Of a stretch of DNA of 64,000 nucleotides, positions 1 to 10,653 are shown one piece after another (position 1 is the stretch's first letter; each line of letters starts with the position of its first letter). Source of the stretch: Peronospora farinosa (Eukaryota; Oomycota; Peronosporomycetes; Peronosporales; Peronosporaceae); the NCBI GenBank assembly GCA_947646735.1, contig CANTFK010000961.1, forward strand, positions 434,001-498,000, read 5' to 3'. The position numbers and the translations under genes were made by a program. The notes under the pieces were generated by a model. It was given only the letters and a program-made list of their open reading frames with translations, ran no database searches and had not been told where the DNA came from.

Positions 1-760
1 CATTTTGCTTCTATTTTGCTGAATCAGACCTATTCCCCCGTGCGTTTCTGTTCATCCAGTGTAAGTCCAAAGATAAAATCCACGCCGACCGCACGCCAGG
101 ATTCCGTAGCAATCGGAAGCGGACGCAATGGGACTTTTAAAGACGGCGCGGGCTGCACACGCTGGCAGGTTTCACAGGAGCGCACCCATCTCTGGATGTA
201 CCTATATATTCGTGGCCATAAAACACGCGCGAAATAGCTGCAAACGTCTTTTCGCGACTTAGGTGGCCGCCAGTTGGACTGTCGTCGAACTCGTAAACCA
301 ATCGGGCTCTAAGGTCGTCAGATAAGTCTGATTAGGCGGTGCAACCACGCAAGTTGATTGCTTTTAAAGCATTTCCCATGTGGGATATGCGTTATCTACA
401 GATACATTGCTCATTAGAGCCCATTCTCTAGCTCTTCCTCCAAGCTTAGAAATGGCCAGGCCAACTCGTTGCTTCACTGACACGAGCATGGCGGCATTCA
501 TTGCATTCAACCTCTCGGATCAGAGGAGACGATTTCCCCCTCCTTGCCCTTAAAGGTTTGAATGTTTAAAACGATTGGGCGAGCCTTTGGCTCTGCATCG
601 GGTACAGGCACTGGGATGTATTGCGTTGGTGCAGCTGACGCTTTCCTATCGTGACCTGCCCGAGTCGCGTTGACTCATAACGCATGAAGACCTCAGGCGA
701 GCATTGAGGACTTCCGGGACCTGGTCCAAAAGAACCTCAATCTGATCGGGTCCAACAAAC
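1..760 (-). mobile_element. Degenerate Ty3/gypsy retrotransposon: gag fragment joined directly to integrase
   Basis: Read on the minus strand, about 760-370 translates piecewise to a gypsy Gag, including a recognisable stretch reading VGLAISKLGGRAREWAL (about 400-465). From about 360 down to 1 it gives the integrase zinc-binding region (SPTGGHLSREKT, then a CETCQRV pair of cysteines) and the start of the catalytic core (VGVDFIFGL). Protease, reverse transcriptase and RNase H, which should lie between, are absent, and the junction falls near 355-372. Several frame changes are needed, for example one base missing where FYWPRIYRYIQRW should read (about 205-215), a stop near 330 and a frame break near 520 in Gag. 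The copy is dead and cut by the window edge; no LTR was identified. Family assignment is firm, exact borders are not. Confidence 0.8.
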
Positions 761-917
761 GCAGATAATTTACTAGCGCAAGTCGTTGCGTCTCAGAGAG
801 GTGAATTCGACTCTCCATCCTCACAGAGGGTCAATCTTAGAGACTCAGGTGTAGGATTGACTACAAGTGCTACCAAGTGTAGCGGAGCTACACAGCTCTT
901 AAGTCAGAGAAATACTT

Positions 918-1303
918 TTAGGCTAAAAGCCTGTTAGTTTTTAAGAAATAACTAAAAGTTGACGGCTCAATTGTCTTATCCAGCTCCAAAATCTCTAAGA
1001 CGTCTTTCACCGTTTTCCCGTCATTATTCCACTTTTTGAGCTGCGCCACCTGCAGGGCTGCAACGAGATCAGCGAAGGGTTCAGTGCTCGTATCAGCAAA
1101 AAAAACTCTGGCCCAAGCTCTGTCGTCCGTATAAATTTTTCGAAATGCCGCCAGCATTGCATCAGATGCCGCTGCGGGATTGTTTGGGTGTTTAAGCTTG
1201 CCAAAAGCGGACAACGGCAAAAAGAGTGGGTCTAGAAGAGGATTTTGATTGTCCTTTGTCTTATGAAGCTCCAAAATCTTCTCTAACGATGAAGCGGTTT
1301 ATC
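918..1303 (-). pseudogene. WY-domain (RXLR-effector-like) C-terminal fragment
   Basis: A minus-strand open stretch of about 125 codons begins just after an in-frame TAA and ends with a stop at 918. It carries the pattern typical of Phytophthora WY modules: a helix reading LQVAQLKKW with the conserved Trp, a spacer with DGKTV, then VLEILELDK and a C-terminal Tyr (FSYFLK). There is no ATG in a sensible place, no signal peptide and no RXLR/EER leader in the 250 bases upstream. It is therefore either a 5'-truncated relic or a distal exon whose leader is lost. It lies immediately beside the gypsy remnant, a usual setting for effector decay and turnover. WY folds normally act inside host cells; nothing shows this copy is expressed. 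Confidence 0.6.
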
Positions 1304-1547
1304 GTCTTTACTCGTGTGCATTGGCGGACGTCCTCCAGCGCACGCTATGACTTAATTAACTTATAGGGAATCCTGTATGTGATACACGTGGTGTATTTCG
1401 ACCAAATATTGTGTTGTAGTACAAATTTGAGTACTTTACACATTTGACTGGTGGGTGGCCATCATAAAGTTTGCATCTTCGTCTTCATTTTCGTCTGCAT
1501 CTCGTCCTTCCAGTGGCATTTTGTTTTTCTGTCTCTTTCTCTTTGTT

Positions 1548-4344
1548 ATGGCGATTAAAAAAGGCGGTGGTAAGAAACTGTCATCGGGCAAGAAGCAGAA
1601 GCACGGTTTCGTGCGCGCCAGCAGCTCACGTGGCGGTAATCCATTTGATACACGCAGCAATGCCACTAAACAAAAGCACGTCGTCATTGGACGTCGTGTT
1701 AAAGGCACAGGCCGAAACGTATTGGCCGCACGTGCTGAAGCCGAACGCAAGCGTCACAAGACGCTCGGCGTCGAGTTTAAAGCCCGTAACAAGAGCAACG
1801 TGTTTAAGGACAAACGTCTCGGTGAACAGGACCCAACACTGTCTATGGAGGATAAGATGATGGCTCGATTTCAGACGGAACGCAAGCGTAAGATGCGTAA
1901 CGCGTCGACATTTGCACTTCACGACTCTGACTCGGAACAAGAAGAAAATGAGAACGCGCTGTTCTTGACGCACAAAGGAACGAAAATTACCGACGATGAT
2001 TACGATATACTCAATGGCGACAGGTTGTCGGACGAGGAGGAGGAGGATGAGGAAGGAAGGAAGATGGACAGGGATATTGTCAATAAACTCCACTTTGGTG
2101 GTGGCAAAGGAGACGCCGATGCACCAGAAACTCAAGAAGGAGGTGGGAAGAGGAAGACACACAAAGAAGTGATGCAGGAAGTTATGATGAAGGCAAAACT
2201 GTACAAGGCGGAGCGGCAGAAAAACAAAAATTCACAAGAAGATGCGACGGACAAACTGGATCAAGGGTTTGCAGATCTGCGTGGTTTGCTCGAGTTCCGT
2301 CCTACGCGTGCCAATGGCAAGGATGTGATACCAGTGCAGATGGACGACTTTGACAAATTGACGCGGGAACTTGTCTATGAGGCCAAAGCCAAAGCGACGG
2401 AGCGACGAATGTCACCGGAGGAGGCTGCTGCAAAGGAACGTGACCGTCTTGCTCAGCTTGAAAAGAAGCGTGTGCTACGTATGCACGGCGCTGACACTGA
2501 CGACATTGACAGCGACGACGCAGGAAAGCGCAAGAGCAAGAAGGACAAGAAAAAAGCTAGTAAAGGAAAAACGCCGCAGCTTATCATGATGCCACCTACT
2601 GATGATGATCTGACTGACGCATACGCGATTGATGATCGTTTTGCCGCCGATGCTGAAGAAGAAAAGGTGGAGGAGGACGCCGAGGGTGGAGACGATAATG
2701 TGGCATTGGATGAGAGCGAGGAGGAAGATGCTGAAGCAGATTCTGTAGAGGATTCGGACGTTGGGGATGTAGAAAAGGTGACAAAGGAAGAAGCATGGGA
2801 AGAGGAAGAAGAGGAAGAAAAAGAAGAGGTTAAAGCGAAAGAAGAGGAGGTAGAGACTGAAAGCGACGAAGAAATGGAAAAGCAAAAGCGGTTGCAGGAT
2901 GCGGAGAAGGCTGCAGCTGAGCTTCCATTTGTGTTTGACTGCCCGGAGTCTTCTGAAGAGCTGGCCGCAATCTTCAAGAAGCACGCGCGAAAGTCTTCTG
3001 AAAAGCGTGGGCTTATCTTGGAGCGCATTGTGACATACTACAATCCACGATTGAGTGTGGAAAATAAAAGCAAGATGAAGCGTTTCTTCGCGGTGACAGT
3101 GCGCCAGTTCCTAATCTTTGCAGCGCGATATGCTGCACACAAGGATGACGTACGTTTGCCTTTAGCTTGTTGAGCTGTATTTTTAGCTAACTATGCGTAT
3201 CTTTTTGTTGTGTTCGGTGCAGCTTGACTTGCTTGCAAACACCATGTACACGATAGCTCAGCAGATGGGCGACACGGCGGGCATGGTAGTGCGTGAACTG
3301 CTTGCCCAGCTTTTTAAGCGTCTGCACAAGCGTGCTACCATTTCTGCGTGGCCTACGCTTCCGGAGCTCCTTCTATTCAAGGCCTTGACGTGCATTTTCC
3401 CGACGTCCGACTTGCGGCACAATGTGATATCTCCAATGGAGACACTGCTCGGAGAAAGCTTAGCTCGTGGTGCGGTGAGTTCACCACAGGAGGCTACACA
3501 GGCACTATTCACTGCTTCATTATCGCTAGACATGACGCGTTTGAAGAAGCGCTTCATGCCGGAGGTTGTGACCTTCCTCACTCGCATTCTCCGTGCTTTT
3601 GTGACGTCGAGTTCCGATGAGTCAAAGGACGACGACGACGACAAAACTTCAGTCCATTGGCTACGTCGTGACCTGCTGGAGTGGGTGTCCACTCGCTCTG
3701 AAGAGAAGATATCTGCATTACCGCGACTCTCGCTGGCTGGTAGCTCGACATGTAGCGGTGCTCAAGTCTTGAGTTCCCTGTTGGTTCTACTGGATGTTTC
3801 ATCGGCCCAGTATGCATCGCTGTCATCCTTCGACGAACTCTTTTACCCGCTCTACCTACTGCTACATGCTCTGGTGAAGCAATTGGACGACATTGAGATC
3901 GTTGAAGTCAATTCGGTCATTTCAAAGCTTCACACACGTCTCGAGGCTTGCTGGAAAGCACGTCGTCCCCTTCGCCTGCAGAGTTTTGCACCACCGGCTT
4001 TACCAACATTTGCACCACAGTTTGACGAGAACTACACCGTACGAAAGGACAAGACGGCACCAAAGGACACAGCGCAACTCAAGCAATTGCAACGCCAAGT
4101 CAAGCGTGCACGCAAGAGTGCAGCACGTGAGCTTCGTCGTGATGCCGAGTTTCTCCACCGTGAAAAGCAGAAGGAGGAAGACGCGAGACTGGCAGCCAAG
4201 GAAGAAAAACAAAAAGAAATTCGTCGTTGGGTCGAAGAACAAAATGCCACATTTAACCAGCAAGTACGTAAGGGTGGCAATATGCTCAAAGGTGGAGGAT
4301 CAGCTCGTGGACCGGCCCCACGGGCACGTAAACCCAAAATGTAG
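1548..4344 (+). CDS. NOP14: Nucleolar protein 14 (U3 snoRNP / small-subunit processome)
   Basis: Two exons, 1548-3149 and 3223-4344, with a 73-nt phase-0 GT-AG intron, give 907 aa. The N-terminus is basic and Lys/Gly-rich (MAIKKGGGKKLSSGKKQ), followed by the Nop14 signatures NPFDTR and VGRR-like GRRVKGTGRN, then a very acidic Glu/Asp middle (about residues 330-450) and a helical C-terminal half ending in a basic coiled coil. Nop14 family members are nucleolar factors of the 90S pre-ribosome needed for 18S rRNA processing and 40S assembly; yeast and human proteins are of similar size. The ATG at 1548 is chosen because the frame upstream has no ATG and the family begins with this Lys-rich motif. 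The exon-2 tail (residues about 810-907) is rich in Lys/Glu and ends in an Arg/Gly/Pro-rich basic patch. Confidence 0.95.
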
Positions 4345-4545
4345 ACGTGCCATGACTTTGTAAGGATTGTGTTACTACTGAACTATGTTATTTCTTCTCA
4401 AATTTCTACTTAATGTCTTTTTTGCAAATAAAAAAATGTTTAAATGAAAAAGTGAGAGTTGTATACTCGGTTTCAGTATTAAACGCAAATAGAAAAAAGC
4501 AAAAATTGTCTTTAAGTCACAAAGTTCATTCTAAAATTGACCAAG

Positions 4546-6399
4546 ATGACGTTAAATGTGCATTACAAAGGACGTATTCACCCTGTGCTTGTTTCTAATG
4601 AGACTTTACCAACGATTGATGAATTGCAACGAGCAATTGAACTTGAATTGGGTGTATACACCGATGCACAGCGATTGTTTCAAAAACATCGACGTGTTAA
4701 TTGCAGTGACGTCTCAAGATTATTAAGTGATGTGTGCGACTGCACTGCGACTTTATTTTTAATCTCTGGTGCTTCCAAAGCGCAGATTGAAGAAATGAAT
4801 GCCACACAAGATGCGGTGCAACGAGAATTGTCGATTCGGTGAGTCAGTTGCGGAAAAATGGATAAAAATTTGGAATTTTGACGACGTTTTTTTGCTGGGT
4901 TTTAGTGAGAATCGACGTGTAATGGATATCTCCAAGCGGAATCAAGGACTTCAAGCACGAGATGCAATATCGATGAGATATCGGTTTCATGCTATTGAGC
5001 CGTTGAGGAATTTTCAGGATAAGGAGAAAGCACAGGAGATTTTGGAGAAATTGGCCAATGATCGAGGAATTCTGGCTGTTTTGGCAAAACACAAGTACAG
5101 TTGCAGTGTTTAAGATATGGAAATGCAGGTTTGTTGTTGATGTTTTCTTGTTATGAATGTTGATGTGGTGGTACTTTTTAGATGGAGTGTTGGCGTCTTG
5201 GCGGAGATGTCGCCTGATGGGAAAGTAGGAGTGGACCCCGTTTGTGTGCTTGGGTTGAATCAGAACAAGGGACAAAAAATCTTGCTGCGATTGCGCACAG
5301 ATGATTTACTAGGGTTTCGTAAGTACTTGAGGTAAGTGCTATGGAACTGAGTCTTTTTTGAAGTGCAGTGGACGTACAAGCACATTCTGACACTGAACTG
5401 GCTTTCTTGTACAGTATCAAGAAAGTTTTGTTCCACGAGCTCTCGCACAATGTAAGTTTTGTCGTTGTGGAATCTGCTTGAAGCTGCATTTTGACCTATG
5501 TGTGATTTCGTTGCTCATGTAGGTGCATTCGGAGCACGACCATAAATTCTATCAGCTTATGCGGCAAGTTGAAAAGGAGTGCAACGAGTTGGACTGGACG
5601 ATTTCTGGTGGTGCTGCTGTAGGCGGCTCTCGAATGATTCTTTCCGACGAAGATAAGTCCATAGATAGTTCTTCAAGTGGACGTCGATTGGGTGGTGAGT
5701 CTGCAGGAGCTAGTCGGTTACTGCACACCTCAGCAACTGTCCAGGAAGAGCTAGTGTCTACCTCAAAGCCGAAAGTACCTCTTACAGAGCAAAATCAGTT
5801 GACTGGCGATGTCAAAATTGGAGACACCGAATCAACAATAGTTGATGCTGTTTCGTTGCAGCAAACTCATACCACGCCGACGGTAAGGGACTAAATGATG
5901 TTGTCGATAGATAAACTAATTTGCCACGCCTAACTTTGTTAAATCGTGGATTTTTGGTGATAGGTTGCAGTGCATGAAAAGACTATCGATGAAGAAGTTG
6001 CAACGCTAGCCATGAGTATGTTTCAGACCATTAGGATGACTCCTGTTTGCCTATTGACATTTGTATGGCCATGTGGTAGGCGATCGCGAAAGACGCATTT
6101 ACGACGCAGTGCGGCATCTTCAAGCTCACCACAGTGCTGAGACCATTTCGAACTCGATCTCTTGGCTTTACAAGATCGTGACCAACATTATCGCTCACCC
6201 GTTAGACGTCAAGTTTCGTTCAATTCGAAAGGCGAATCAGCTTTTCAACGGACATATTGCAAGGTTTCCCGAGTGTCTCGAATTCTTACGAGCTCTAGGT
6301 TTTGAAGACCAATCGGATAAGTTTGTGCTAGTGCGTGAAGACCCTGCATTGCTCTGGATCGGACGTTCCACGCTAGAAAAATTGCTATCTGCAGCATAA
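4546..6399 (+). CDS. UBL-WLM-PUB metalloprotease, Wss1/SPRTN-type
   Basis: Seven exons (4546-4838, 4906-5094, 5182-5331, 5415-5451, 5523-5882, 5964-6015, 6080-6399) join in frame to 466 aa; introns are 64-87 nt. Residues 1-97 look like a ubiquitin-like domain. The WLM domain follows, with LRTDDLLGFRKYL and the zinc-protease motif HELSHN at 218-223 plus a third ligand in the adjoining VHSEHD. The last exon (about 361-466) is a PUB/PUG domain (YDAVRHLQAH ... WIGRSTLEKLL), which in other proteins binds p97/Cdc48 tails. Wss1 proteases cleave DNA-protein crosslinks and act with SUMO or ubiquitin and Cdc48. UBL-WLM-PUB proteins are known from plants and fungi, so the role is inferred from architecture. 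A low-complexity linker of about 130 residues separates WLM and PUB. The 37-nt exon carrying the active site is an easy place for gene finders to fail. Confidence 0.88.
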
Positions 6400-6850
6400 T
6401 TTTAACTTCGGATCCGAGAATGTTTCCCATGGATTACATTCCATTTGCAAAGTGTTCACATTGATCGAAACAGACGCGTTTAATGGTGGGGGCCCGACAA
6501 AATGTCGTTTTCTCTTGTGTGTATTGACCACGTACGTGACGCAACTTATTGGTGTGACATTATTTGCAATTCTATTGAGCGGGTACGACGGAATGCACAA
6601 GCTGATGTTTGGTCGTCAATTTAGTAGCAGTGTGTCAGCTATTACGTTGAACACATGACACTAACGAAGCTCTTTGGTCTACATCAAGTTGTTCATAACC
6701 ATCAAATTGACGCGACGAGTTTTTCAGAATGCTTCTACAGCATACTGTATCACCCTCAAAACGCAATGTTGATTGTGATTGTGGGGCCGCTGTCGTGTTC
6801 ATTGATCGAGTCACAGTTTGTGATCCAACTGCCCTACACTCATCGTTGCT
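6400..6850. other. Intergenic, convergent gene ends
   Basis: This lies between the convergent ends of the WLM protease and the TMEM223-like gene. Open stretches here lack an ATG or have no coding character. I see no RNA gene, repeat or element. Confidence 0.5.
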
Positions 6851-8192
6851 CTATTTCTTCTTTCCGCCCTTCTTCGAGGTCGAATGCTTCTTACCGAGTA
6901 AATTGCCATGACGAGCCTTTGAGCGCGGTCGTACCGGCAACTTTCGCTTAGCGTTGACCAGTGCTGCTTCTGCCTTGAGATCCACACGCGGCAAGTCCGT
7001 CCGTACTTTGATCGTAGTGTTCTTTTCCATCATTTTCTCGTGCTCTTTCTGTAAAGGTCAGGTTATCGTTAGCTCTCCATTAGATTAAAAGTAACTTGGA
7101 AAGCTTACAAAGTTAGTGCGGAATGTGACCATCCGCTCCAGCTTCTCGCGATTGAAGAATTTGCCCTTGGTGTCTACCAAAAAAATCCGCGCGTGTTGGC
7201 CAGCTTCAGAATAATGTTGTTTTTGGTGTTGGGGTGTGCCGACACATATGAGATTGGTACATCGATAGGGTTTCCTAAATCCTTTACAAAGCGCATAACA
7301 AAGCAATAGTTAGTGCCAGCACCAACAACGTCAAACAGCACTGCTGTCAATACACAAAATCACATACTCCGAAGAACTTGTGGGTCGTAAAACGCAACTT
7401 GCCACCGCCGGCGATGACTGATATGCGCGCCACAGTCCGCTGCATCAACAATTGCCACACTAGTGAGCACTACATCACGAGTAAAAACTAAAAGAAACAA
7501 AAGCTTAGCTTACTCTTGCATGAAAGCCAATAAGTCCAGCCAACAGAATGCTCATGCCGAAACCAACAGAAGAACCAAAGTCGTCCGAAATGAAGGAGAA
7601 GAACGTCGGTTCGCCCAACACCGGGTGCACTGCAGCAACCCTCAACCATTAGTCACACTAAACAGTCTACATCTTCAAAAACTCCTCCACTACTTACTCT
7701 CTACAAGACTTTGTTCATAGCCTTTGAGCCACGACCAGAATGCAATCTACACCATAGTAACCGACACTCAGGTCAGTCTCGGCTGCCTAAAGCTTCCTAA
7801 AGCTCCGTAATTCACCCATTCTTTACATGAGCAAGAGATCCAGCTGACATGTATCCGAAATAGCCCTGTACAGCACCATAAAAGCAGCAAAAAGACTGTT
7901 AGCACTTTTCTTCGTCCTCTCGCTTTTGTTCAGGAGATCTGCCTGCACCTTGCGTGGGTATTCGTAGAGCAGGTCACCGCCCTGTTGCTCCACCTGATCT
8001 TTCTGATTGGCCAGCACCTTGTCCCATAGCTTTGTATTGGTCAGTTCCTCCTCTTCACTCTGTTTTTGATGCGACGTCCTATTGACACATTCCAGACTTT
8101 AATTTGAGTCTAATTTCTCTATTTTATGCAGCATTGTACACGAAAAAGCATGTACTTGGAGCTGAAGAAGCGAAGACCTTGCATTTGGCCAT
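6851..8192 (-). CDS. TMEM70/TMEM223-like membrane protein, frame broken at two places
   Basis: At least five minus-strand exons can be followed through good splice sites: about 8095-7870 (charged, ends LFAAFMVLY), then GYFGYMSAGSLAH, AFWSWLKGYEQSLVE, MHPVLGEPTFFSF to GLIGFHAR (two hydrophobic spans), RTVARISVIAGGGKLRF to KFFG, DLGNPIDVPISYVS to VTFRTNF, and the terminal exon 7048-6851, a basic tail ending KKGGKKK. The order of two membrane segments, then RF-type strands, then a VDTKGKFFN strand resembles the TMEM70/TMEM186/TMEM223 family, several of which are mitochondrial assembly factors. Two breaks interrupt it: an A7 run on the plus strand at 7179-7185, where eight would restore frame, and a one-base shift near 7862-7872. 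The start is uncertain; an ATG at 8192 is possible through a short intron. It may be a young pseudogene or carry homopolymer errors. Confidence 0.5.
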
Positions 8193-8795
8193 GGTGAGGG
8201 CGTCGGATCAGCAATTGAAGCTGCACGGACGGACAACGCAGCACTTTGAGCAGCATTATGCGCATCAAATGAGCTCCACAAGATGGAGTTTTTTGTTGTC
8301 AGTCACACCAATATTTAGTGGTTACATTCAAAAGAAGTGGGACAATTGATCTTGGACATGTGAACAGTCATTTGTTGATTGATAAGTGTAGCCATTTCAA
8401 GTTTAATAGCTAAACAGCTTTGTCACCGGCACTTCACGTGCAGAGCTACGTAACAATTGCAACGGGTTCGTCTTGTTTGATATCTCTTTACAACTCGCAT
8501 ATGTTTCATTGCCAACGTTTTGTCAATCATCGAAATCAATATAACTTCAACCTCAAAACGCAACATCCTTCGCCCCAAGTCCTGTAGACAGGTTTCTTGT
8601 TAAGCTTCATATTAAAGCACATGTGTTGTTCAGGCACCTTATGCCATAGCCAATGACTAAAACAAGTCACAACATTGTGCTAGTAAGAGCTGCAGTAATC
8701 ACTGTGCACTCTCTTCAGTCTTTTCTACATATTACATAATGGAAGCAAAGCTGCTGCTTCACGTCATCCTGGAGTGTAGTCTTTTCATCTCCATC
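8193..8795. other. Intergenic
   Basis: This is AT-rich sequence upstream of the TMEM223-like gene and downstream of the small coiled-coil gene. Short open stretches on both strands look non-coding. No element was recognised. Confidence 0.45.
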
Positions 8796-9236
8796 TCAGA
8801 AAATATCTGGAGGTGGAGGTGGCAGAAAAGAACCTTGACCTCGAGGATCATTCTGCTGCACCATAAATTGCAGTCGATAGTTAGTCATTCGAAGCTGCTT
8901 GATCTGAGTCTGGAGCTCTTCGATCACAAGCTCTTGTGTCTCGCTCTGATGTCTGTATGTATTCACCTCACCCAGTGTCGCCTTCAGTAGACGGTTCTGA
9001 TGCTCAGAGGCCTCCAGACGTGTCTGTATTTCTCTCATTTCCTGCTGCCAACGCTGCATCTGCCGCTCTTGCTCGAGCACACGACGTTTGTTTTCTTCCC
9101 GGAGTCGCCATACTTCATGTTGGAGTTGTGTCGTCTGCTCCACGTGTTGGCTTGTAAACGTTTGATTAGGCGAACTAGAGCGTGATTCTTGCAGCTTAAG
9201 CGCATTCAGACGCTCGAGTGTTGCGTCAAAGTCCAT
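8796..9236 (-). CDS. Small coiled-coil protein, uncharacterised
   Basis: A single exon of 146 aa from ATG at 9236. After a short N-terminus (MDFDATLERLNALKLQESR) it is one Gln/Glu/Arg-rich coiled coil of about 95 residues, then a proline tail ending PPPPPDIF. An in-frame ATG at 9404 would add 56 residues rich in Lys and Cys; I prefer 9236 because the added part lacks coil character and looks like leader sequence. No family was recognised. The poly-Pro end could be an EVH1 or profilin ligand, but that is only a suggestion. Confidence 0.6.
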   Translation of the reverse strand: MDFDATLERLNALKLQESRSSSPNQTFTSQHVEQTTQLQHEVWRLREENKRRVLEQERQMQRWQQEMREIQTRLEASEHQNRLLKATLGEVNTYRHQSETQELVIEELQTQIKQLRMTNYRLQFMVQQNDPRGQGSFLPPPPPDIF

Positions 9237-9574
9237 GAAATACCCGCCAAGCGTCGTTGTTAATACTGTACCCACTTGTCTTTTTTGGCTGTTGTTACAC
9301 TTTTTGTACTTAAAAGTCTGACTACAAGTTGACTTTCGTACTTTATCAAGTCGTAAGACCACATAAATGTTGTTGAACCGTGATGTAGCCATTCTTGATA
9401 CCATCGTTTTGTTGTAGTCGAATTAGTTATCATGTTACTTACTCAGCAGCGTATCAAGTGAAAATGGATCACTGAACTTGTAAATGGCACAGTATAGTCA
9501 GTAGCTTACGATCATCAGGCGATCTCACTTTGCAAATTGAGGCGTAAGCAATGTTTACTACTTGCACTATTTTG
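9237..9574. other. Intergenic
   Basis: This is the upstream region of the small coiled-coil gene and the 3' flank of the TVP38-like gene. Apart from the alternative 5' extension of the coiled-coil frame (to 9404), nothing was seen. Confidence 0.4.
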
Positions 9575-9795
9575 CTACAGTTGAGGACCGTAATACGCCT
9601 CGCGACGGTCGAAGTGGGACTGAAGCGGTATTAGTGTTGGTGCTAGGAGCACAATCCAGCCTGTACGAATGCATCCGGTCATGTAGTACACCGTCTCAAT
9701 CTTCCAACGTTCCAACTCGGTCGCTTCGTTTTCAAGCAGATATTCCATAGAGTTCACGAGAATCAGTAGCGGATCGAAGCCCCGTTTTGCTACAA
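9575..9795 (-). other. Possible 3' terminal exon of the TVP38-like gene
   Basis: A 73-codon open stretch on the minus strand has protein-like composition (GFDPLLILVNSMEYLLENEA, then TGCIRTGWIVLLAPTLIPL) and ends at a stop at 9575. Splicing from 9863 to 9796 (68 nt, GT-AG, phase kept) would replace the last residues of the TVP38-like protein with this tail. The donor (GTAGTG) and the missing pyrimidine tract make it weak; it may instead be an unspliced 3' UTR. Confidence 0.3.
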
Positions 9796-9804
9796 CTTTC
9801 AAGT

Positions 9805-10653
9805 TCAGGTGTCGCGCGTGGACGTCGATGTATGCACACACTGTGACGAGATCTTGACACTACCTGGAGTCGTGGCATTGATTTCAACGGAGAGTAGCTG
9901 CCCTTCTTCGCTACTGCTACGGCGCTCGCGCTTCTGTAGAGTCTGCAGTTGCCGTTTCGTATACACCACGAGGAACGCGATTGCCAACACTGTCAGTGAG
10001 ATACCGGTGACGACCATCACCATCCGACTTGTAGTCATCTTGGTCTCACCCGCAAAAATGGAGGTAATATCTGTCGCTTGTTCACCAATGTACGCCCATA
10101 GAACAGCATGTGGGATGCTTCCTATCGCCGATGACACGATAAAGCGTGTGACGGATACTTGAGTGATGGCTAAACTATAGGCCTTGACAAGGTTTGGAAT
10201 ACTGGACAGTTGATACAACACTATTGGCTTCCAGCTCGGACTATTGAGTACTTCGGAAAAAGCTCGGAAGGTCGGGAATTTGGTACGTAGGTAGCCACCA
10301 ATCATTTCCTTGCCCATGTAACGTCCCAAAAGAAACGCCAGTGTAGACCCACCGGTCTTTCCCACAATGATTGCCACTACTGCATGAGGTACACCAAATA
10401 GCGATCCTGCCATCATTTCTAGTGCTGTAGCAGGTAAACAGAGTGGCACGGCCACCCAAAATACAAGAATAAAGCCCAACGTGCCTAGAATCAAATGTCC
10501 TTCCACCCATTTTGTAATAGTCACTAGATACTCGTAGACTGGAAGCACGGATAGCAATGAGACTGTAATTATCAGTAACAAAGCGAAAACACCAAAACGT
10601 AACCATAATCGACACTTGCTTCGATGCGACCACGCGACGTCATCTCTTTTCAT
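9805..10653 (-). CDS. TVP38/TMEM64 (VTT, DedA-like) membrane protein
   Basis: A single exon of 282 aa from ATG at 10653. The N-terminus is short and basic, then come about six hydrophobic segments. The centre matches the SNARE-associated/VTT family: VPLCLPATALEMMAGSLFG, GKTGGSTLAFLLGRYMGKE and an amphipathic re-entrant region before YQLSSIPNLVKAYSLAI. Relatives (Tvp38, TMEM64, TMEM41B, VMP1, bacterial DedA) sit in Golgi/ER membranes, and some are lipid scramblases. The C-terminal cytosolic tail is Arg/Ser-rich with an acidic LL motif (EEGQLLSVEI), possibly a sorting signal. The end may be altered by the optional exon noted at 9575-9795. Confidence 0.88.
   Translation of the reverse strand: MKRDDVAWSHRSKCRLWLRFGVFALLLIITVSLLSVLPVYEYLVTITKWVEGHLILGTLGFILVFWVAVPLCLPATALEMMAGSLFGVPHAVVAIIVGKTGGSTLAFLLGRYMGKEMIGGYLRTKFPTFRAFSEVLNSPSWKPIVLYQLSSIPNLVKAYSLAITQVSVTRFIVSSAIGSIPHAVLWAYIGEQATDITSIFAGETKMTTSRMVMVVTGISLTVLAIAFLVVYTKRQLQTLQKRERRSSSEEGQLLSVEINATTPGSVKISSQCVHTSTSTRDT

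Noticed and set aside
2453..3028. Serine-rich minus-strand frame inside NOP14
   Set aside because: It is the complement of the Glu/Asp-rich coding run and has no independent support.
7343..7367. A 24-nt intron in the TMEM223-like gene
   Set aside because: Too short; an intron of about 87 nt from the same donor to the AG before DLGNPIDV keeps the frame and fits the local intron size.
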